DNA of 64,000 nucleotides from Streptomyces candidus (GTDB lineage Bacteria > Actinomycetota > Actinomycetes > Streptomycetales > Streptomycetaceae): the NCBI RefSeq assembly GCF_014207445.1, contig NZ_JACHEM010000016.1, forward strand, positions 1-64,000, in the 5' to 3' direction. Within the stretch, counting starts at the first letter, position 1; the number at the start of each line of letters is the position of its first letter. The translations under genes were made by a program, and so were the position numbers. The notes beneath the pieces are model-generated. The model ran no database searches. It was not told where the DNA came from and saw only the letters and a program-made list of their open reading frames with translations. Positions 60,747 to 64,000 of this stretch are shown here, piece after piece.

Positions 60747-61661
60747 TTACTGTCCGGCGAGGCCGGTGTGGGCGACGCCGCGCACGATCTGGCGTTGGAA
60801 GGCCGCGAAGACCACCAGCAGCGGCAGGCCCGCGATGACGACGGAGGCCATCATCTGGGCGTAGCGCACCCCGTAGCTGGACTGGACGTTGACGAGGCCG
60901 ACGGGCAGCGTCATGCCGTTCGGGTCGGTGGTCACCAGGAACGGCCAGAGGAAGTTGTTCCAGGTGGAGATGAAGGTGAAGATCGCGACGGCGGCGAGGA
61001 TGGGCCGCGACAGCGGCATGACGATGGTCCAGAAGACCCGCCACCGTCCCGCGCCGTCGACGAACGCCGCCTCCTCCAGTTCGCGCGGCACCCCCTCGAA
61101 GAACTTCACCAGAATGAACACCATGGCCGGGACCGCGACTTGGGGCAGGATCACGCCCCAGTACGTGTCGACGAGTCCGAGCGTGACCATCTCCGCGAAC
61201 AGCGGTGCGATGAGCACCTGCGGCGGCACCATGATCCCGGCGAGCACCAGCCCGTACAGGACCTTTCGGCCGCGGAAGTCGGTGCGGGCGAACCCGTACG
61301 CGGCCATGGCGCACAGCACGACCGTGAGCAGGGTCGTCATCACCGAGATATAGGCGGAGTTGAACATCCACTGTCCGAGGTCCCCGGACTCCCACACCTG
61401 CTGGTAGGCGTCGAAGGTGATCGTGGACCCGATCCACTCCAGGGGTGTCTTCGTCGTCTCTCCCTCCGGCTTGAGGGAGGTGGCCACGGCCCAGGCGATC
61501 GGCAGCACCCACACCACGACGAGCGCCAGAGCTACGACCAGCATGACGACCCGGCCCGGGGTCCAGCGGGGCCGGCGGCCGGTCGCGGCCGCCTCGCCCT
61601 TGACGGTCCCCCGCACTTTCGCCCTCACCTGCTTGTCCTTCTCCCACACGGGTGCGCTCAT
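60747..61661 (-). CDS. carbohydrate ABC permease, MalG/AraQ-type
   Basis: The 304-residue protein has six helices, the coupling loop EAAFVDGAGRWRVFWTIVMPLSRP and the C-terminal RQIVRGVAHTGLAGQ. The start overlaps the partner permease stop by 4 bases. With the cytoplasmic GH51 downstream it likely imports alpha-arabino-oligosaccharides, like AraNPQ of Bacillus. Confidence 0.93.
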   Translation of the reverse strand: MSAPVWEKDKQVRAKVRGTVKGEAAATGRRPRWTPGRVVMLVVALALVVVWVLPIAWAVATSLKPEGETTKTPLEWIGSTITFDAYQQVWESGDLGQWMFNSAYISVMTTLLTVVLCAMAAYGFARTDFRGRKVLYGLVLAGIMVPPQVLIAPLFAEMVTLGLVDTYWGVILPQVAVPAMVFILVKFFEGVPRELEEAAFVDGAGRWRVFWTIVMPLSRPILAAVAIFTFISTWNNFLWPFLVTTDPNGMTLPVGLVNVQSSYGVRYAQMMASVVIAGLPLLVVFAAFQRQIVRGVAHTGLAGQ

Positions 61662-62626
61662 CGGGCGTTCTCCTCGCGGTTGCGCCGGGACAGCCAGAGC
61701 TGCGCCAGTGAGACGGTCAGGATCAGGGCGAAGAAGATGTACGAGACGGCGGAGGCGTATCCGATGCGGTATCCGGTGAATCCCGCGTCATACACGTACT
61801 GAAGGACGGGCCGGGTCGATTCGTCGGGTCCGCCGCCGGTCATGATGTAGATCTGGTCGAAGACCTTCAGTGAGGCGAGCACCTGGAGGACGACCACCAC
61901 TCCGGTGGTACGGGCGAGCATGGGCAGCGTGATGTGCCGCAGCCGCTGCCACGACCCCGCGCCGTCCAGCTCGGCAGCCTCGTAGAGGTGCGCGGGGATC
62001 GCCTGCAACGCGGCCAGGTACAGCAGGAAGTTGAACCCGACGGTCCACCACACGGTCGTCAGAACGACCGACAGCATCGCGTACCGCTCGTCCGTCAGCC
62101 ACCCGATCCCGGGTTCGAGTCCGACGGCGGCCAGCGCCTGGTCGGCGAAGCCGAAGTCCGACGGGAAGATGACCCACAGGAACAGCAGCCCCACCACGCC
62201 CGACGGCAGCAGGAACGGCGCGAACCAGCTCAGCCGCCACAGCCACTGCACGAACCGCAAGTGGTGCGCGAGCAGCGCCAGTACCAGCCCGACCAGCACC
62301 AACGGCACGGTCGACAGAACCGTGAACCACACCGTGTTCCACAGCGACGCCCACACGTCGGGGTCACCGATCGCCTCGGCGTAGTTGTCGAACCCGACGA
62401 ACTCCGCGTCCGTACCGGCGATGTTCTCGCTCCGTACGCTCATCCCGAGCCCGGACACCAGCGGCCACACCAGGAACATCGCGTACACGAGCAGGAACGG
62501 GGCGACGAAGACGATCCCGTGCTCGCTCCAGTGCCGCTTCACCCGTACCGCGGGCGCACCCGCGGCCGGCGGCGCGGGCCGCGGCCCGGCCGCGGGCTGT
62601 GCCGCGTGCGTGTCGACGACGGTCAT
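61658..62626 (-). CDS. sugar ABC permease, MalF/AraP-type
   Basis: The 322-residue protein has a Pro/Ala-rich leader, six helices (IVFVAPFLLVYAMFLVWPLVSGLGMSV first) and the coupling loop EAAELDGAGSWQRLRHITLPMLA. It overlaps both neighbours by 4 bases. Confidence 0.93.
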   Translation of the reverse strand: MTVVDTHAAQPAAGPRPAPPAAGAPAVRVKRHWSEHGIVFVAPFLLVYAMFLVWPLVSGLGMSVRSENIAGTDAEFVGFDNYAEAIGDPDVWASLWNTVWFTVLSTVPLVLVGLVLALLAHHLRFVQWLWRLSWFAPFLLPSGVVGLLFLWVIFPSDFGFADQALAAVGLEPGIGWLTDERYAMLSVVLTTVWWTVGFNFLLYLAALQAIPAHLYEAAELDGAGSWQRLRHITLPMLARTTGVVVVLQVLASLKVFDQIYIMTGGGPDESTRPVLQYVYDAGFTGYRIGYASAVSYIFFALILTVSLAQLWLSRRNREENAR

Positions 62627-64000
62627 GCGGACGCACCTCCCGCCGCGTTGCGGCTGTCTCCGAAGGGGTTACGGGTGTCGAGCAGCGTCCGCAGCCGCTT
62701 CTTGGCTTCGGCGAGTGCGTTCTGTGGTGTACGCGAGCCGGTGAGCACGCCGGAGAACACGGCTCCGAGTTCGATCCACATCGGCGACGCGGAGCCCGCG
62801 AACCATGCCGGCTCGTCCAGTACGACGTCGTCCACCACCGTCCGGTACTCCGACTGCGGTGTGAGCGCGAGGTAAGCCGGGTCCTTGAGCGTGGGCAGGT
62901 ACGCCGGCACGTGGCCGCCCTTGGCCCACTCCACGCTGTGCTTGAGCATCCACGCGACGAAGGCGTGCGCGGCCCGGTTGCTCTCGCCGCCCCGGTCCTC
63001 CTGGTGCGGCAGTACGAAGGCGTGGCAGTCGGCCTGCGTGGTGGCCCGCCCGAAGAGGTTCGGCACCCGGGTCATCGAGAAGGGCATCTCGGTCGCGAGG
63101 AACGAGCTGATCTCCCACTCCCCGTTGAGGTAGAAGCCGGTCTTCCCGTTGTTGAACACCCCGACCGCGCCCGGGTAGTCGACCCGCTTCACGGCGAGTC
63201 CGTCGGCGACGAGCATGCTCATGTACTCCAGCGCGACGAGGGCCTTCGCGTCGTCGAGGGCGAGCGTCTTGCCGTCCTCCGACAACACCCGCCCGCCCGT
63301 CTGCGAGTACAGCGTCGAGAACAGCCGCCAGGGCCCGATGACGCCGGGCCCGAGTGTCTCGGTCACCAGGGCCGGTTGCCCGGTCACCTTCTTCACGGCC
63401 CGCAGCGCGTCCGCGAACGCCCTCGCGCCTTCGAGGGGCCGGAGCTTGCCCCCGTCCCCCAGCAGCCCGGCCTTCCTGCACACCTCGGTGTTGTAGAAGA
63501 GCACCATGGGGTGGGTGTCCAGCGGCACCGCGTACTGTTTGCCCTCGATCGCGCCGCGCTTCCAGATCCCTTCCGGGAACTCCTCGGGCCGCACCCCGAA
63601 CTCCCGGAGCAGCCCCAGGTCGAACGGGTCCAGCAGCCGTCCCGGCGCGAACCCGGCCAGCCGCGCCAGGTGCAGCGCGGCCACCTCGGGCGCGCGCCCG
63701 CCGGCCCCGGCCAGCCCCAGCTTCGTGTAGTAGGGCGCGCCCCACTGCAACGTCGCGGCCTCAAGCCCGATCTGCGGGTGCTCGGCCCGGAAGGCGTCGA
63801 GCATGCCCTGCATGTTGATGCCGTCGCCGCCGCCGAAGAGGTGCCAGTACCGCAGCCTGGTCTTCCCCTCTCCCACGCTCAGTGCCTGCGGCGCGGCACA
63901 CCCGGCCACCCCGCCCGCGAGCGCTCCCGCGGCGGCGAGCCCGCCGACCCCGGCGAGCACGTTCCTGCGGCTCGGCGCGCCCGGCGCCCGGCGGCTCAGG
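62623..64000 (-). CDS. extracellular sugar-binding lipoprotein (AraN-like), N-terminus beyond window
   Basis: The frame is open to the right edge: codons before the GTG at 63960 encode SRRAPGAPSRRN, giving a twin-arginine motif SRRNVLAGVGGLAAAGAL and lipobox GVAGC. The true start is therefore past 64000. The mature part begins TRLRYWHLFGGGDGINMQGMLDAF and shows the usual binder features LPHQEDRGGESNRAAHAFVAWML. It is the first gene of the importer-GH51 operon and probably binds arabino-oligosaccharides. Confidence 0.92.
   Translation of the reverse strand, partial: LSRRAPGAPSRRNVLAGVGGLAAAGALAGGVAGCAAPQALSVGEGKTRLRYWHLFGGGDGINMQGMLDAFRAEHPQIGLEAATLQWGAPYYTKLGLAGAGGRAPEVAALHLARLAGFAPGRLLDPFDLGLLREFGVRPEEFPEGIWKRGAIEGKQYAVPLDTHPMVLFYNTEVCRKAGLLGDGGKLRPLEGARAFADALRAVKKVTGQPALVTETLGPGVIGPWRLFSTLYSQTGGRVLSEDGKTLALDDAKALVALEYMSMLVADGLAVKRVDYPGAVGVFNNGKTGFYLNGEWEISSFLATEMPFSMTRVPNLFGRATTQADCHAFVLPHQEDRGGESNRAAHAFVAWMLKHSVEWAKGGHVPAYLPTLKDPAYLALTPQSEYRTVVDDVVLDEPAWFAGSASPMWIELGAVFSGVLTGSRTPQNALAEAKKRLRTLLDTRNPFGDSRNAAGGASA

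Overview
The window is high-GC DNA (roughly 70% by eye) with GTG/TTG starts, overlapping GTGA/ATGA gene junctions, Tat lipoproteins and gene families typical of Streptomyces (DUF5133, SigB/F-type sigma, SigE-type ECF, CUT1 sugar importers without their own ATPase). It reads as chromosomal DNA of a Streptomyces or close relative. No rRNA, tRNA, CRISPR array, phage or intact IS element was seen.

Layout. (1) 1-15.1 kb is a mixed region: the tail of an MFS exporter, a frameshifted phosphotransferase, a methyltransferase, a HAD phosphatase, a D-Ala-D-Ala carboxypeptidase, DUF427, VOC and HATPase proteins, a FUSC membrane protein, an Hsp20-DUF2267 pair, DUF389, DUF5133, a stress/sporulation-type sigma factor and a MerR regulator on a perfect palindrome. 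It also holds gene debris (AraC tail, EamA tail, alpha/beta-hydrolase tail, ABC ATPase head). (2) 15.4-33.1 kb is an arabinose module. It has a secreted GH51 arabinofuranosidase, a ChvE/GguA/GguB-type importer, a Tat-exported mutarotase, and the enzymes of an oxidative pentose pathway: zinc dehydrogenase, SMP-30 lactonase, enolase-superfamily sugar-acid dehydratase, an unassigned TIM-barrel-like protein and 2-oxoglutarate-semialdehyde dehydrogenase. An IclR regulator lies among them, and a short wTnTCGAAC motif recurs before each unit. A PL3 pectate lyase and an ECF sigma/anti-sigma pair are embedded in it. (3) 33.5-58.9 kb is a galactan/rhamnogalacturonan module with two LacI regulators: GH3, GH42 and GH2 glycosidases, two CUT1 importers, a YesL-like (DUF624) protein, a YetA/PL26-like exo-rhamnogalacturonan lyase, an SGNH acetylesterase and a Gfo/Idh/MocA-PmoA fusion. 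Near-identical 14-bp palindromes lie before the first LacI gene and between the divergent GH3 and importer genes. (4) 59.2-64 kb is a third CUT1 importer with a cytoplasmic GH51, running off the right edge.

Taken together, most of the window is a pectin side-chain (arabinan, galactan, rhamnogalacturonan I) utilisation island. Secreted or exported enzymes open the polymer, importers take up oligomers and arabinose, cytoplasmic glycosidases finish the oligomers, and arabinose is probably oxidised to 2-oxoglutarate. The gaps inside and beside these operons carry a family of degenerate short repeats rich in GATAC/TATC words, which appear nowhere in standard annotation and also intrude into two coding regions.
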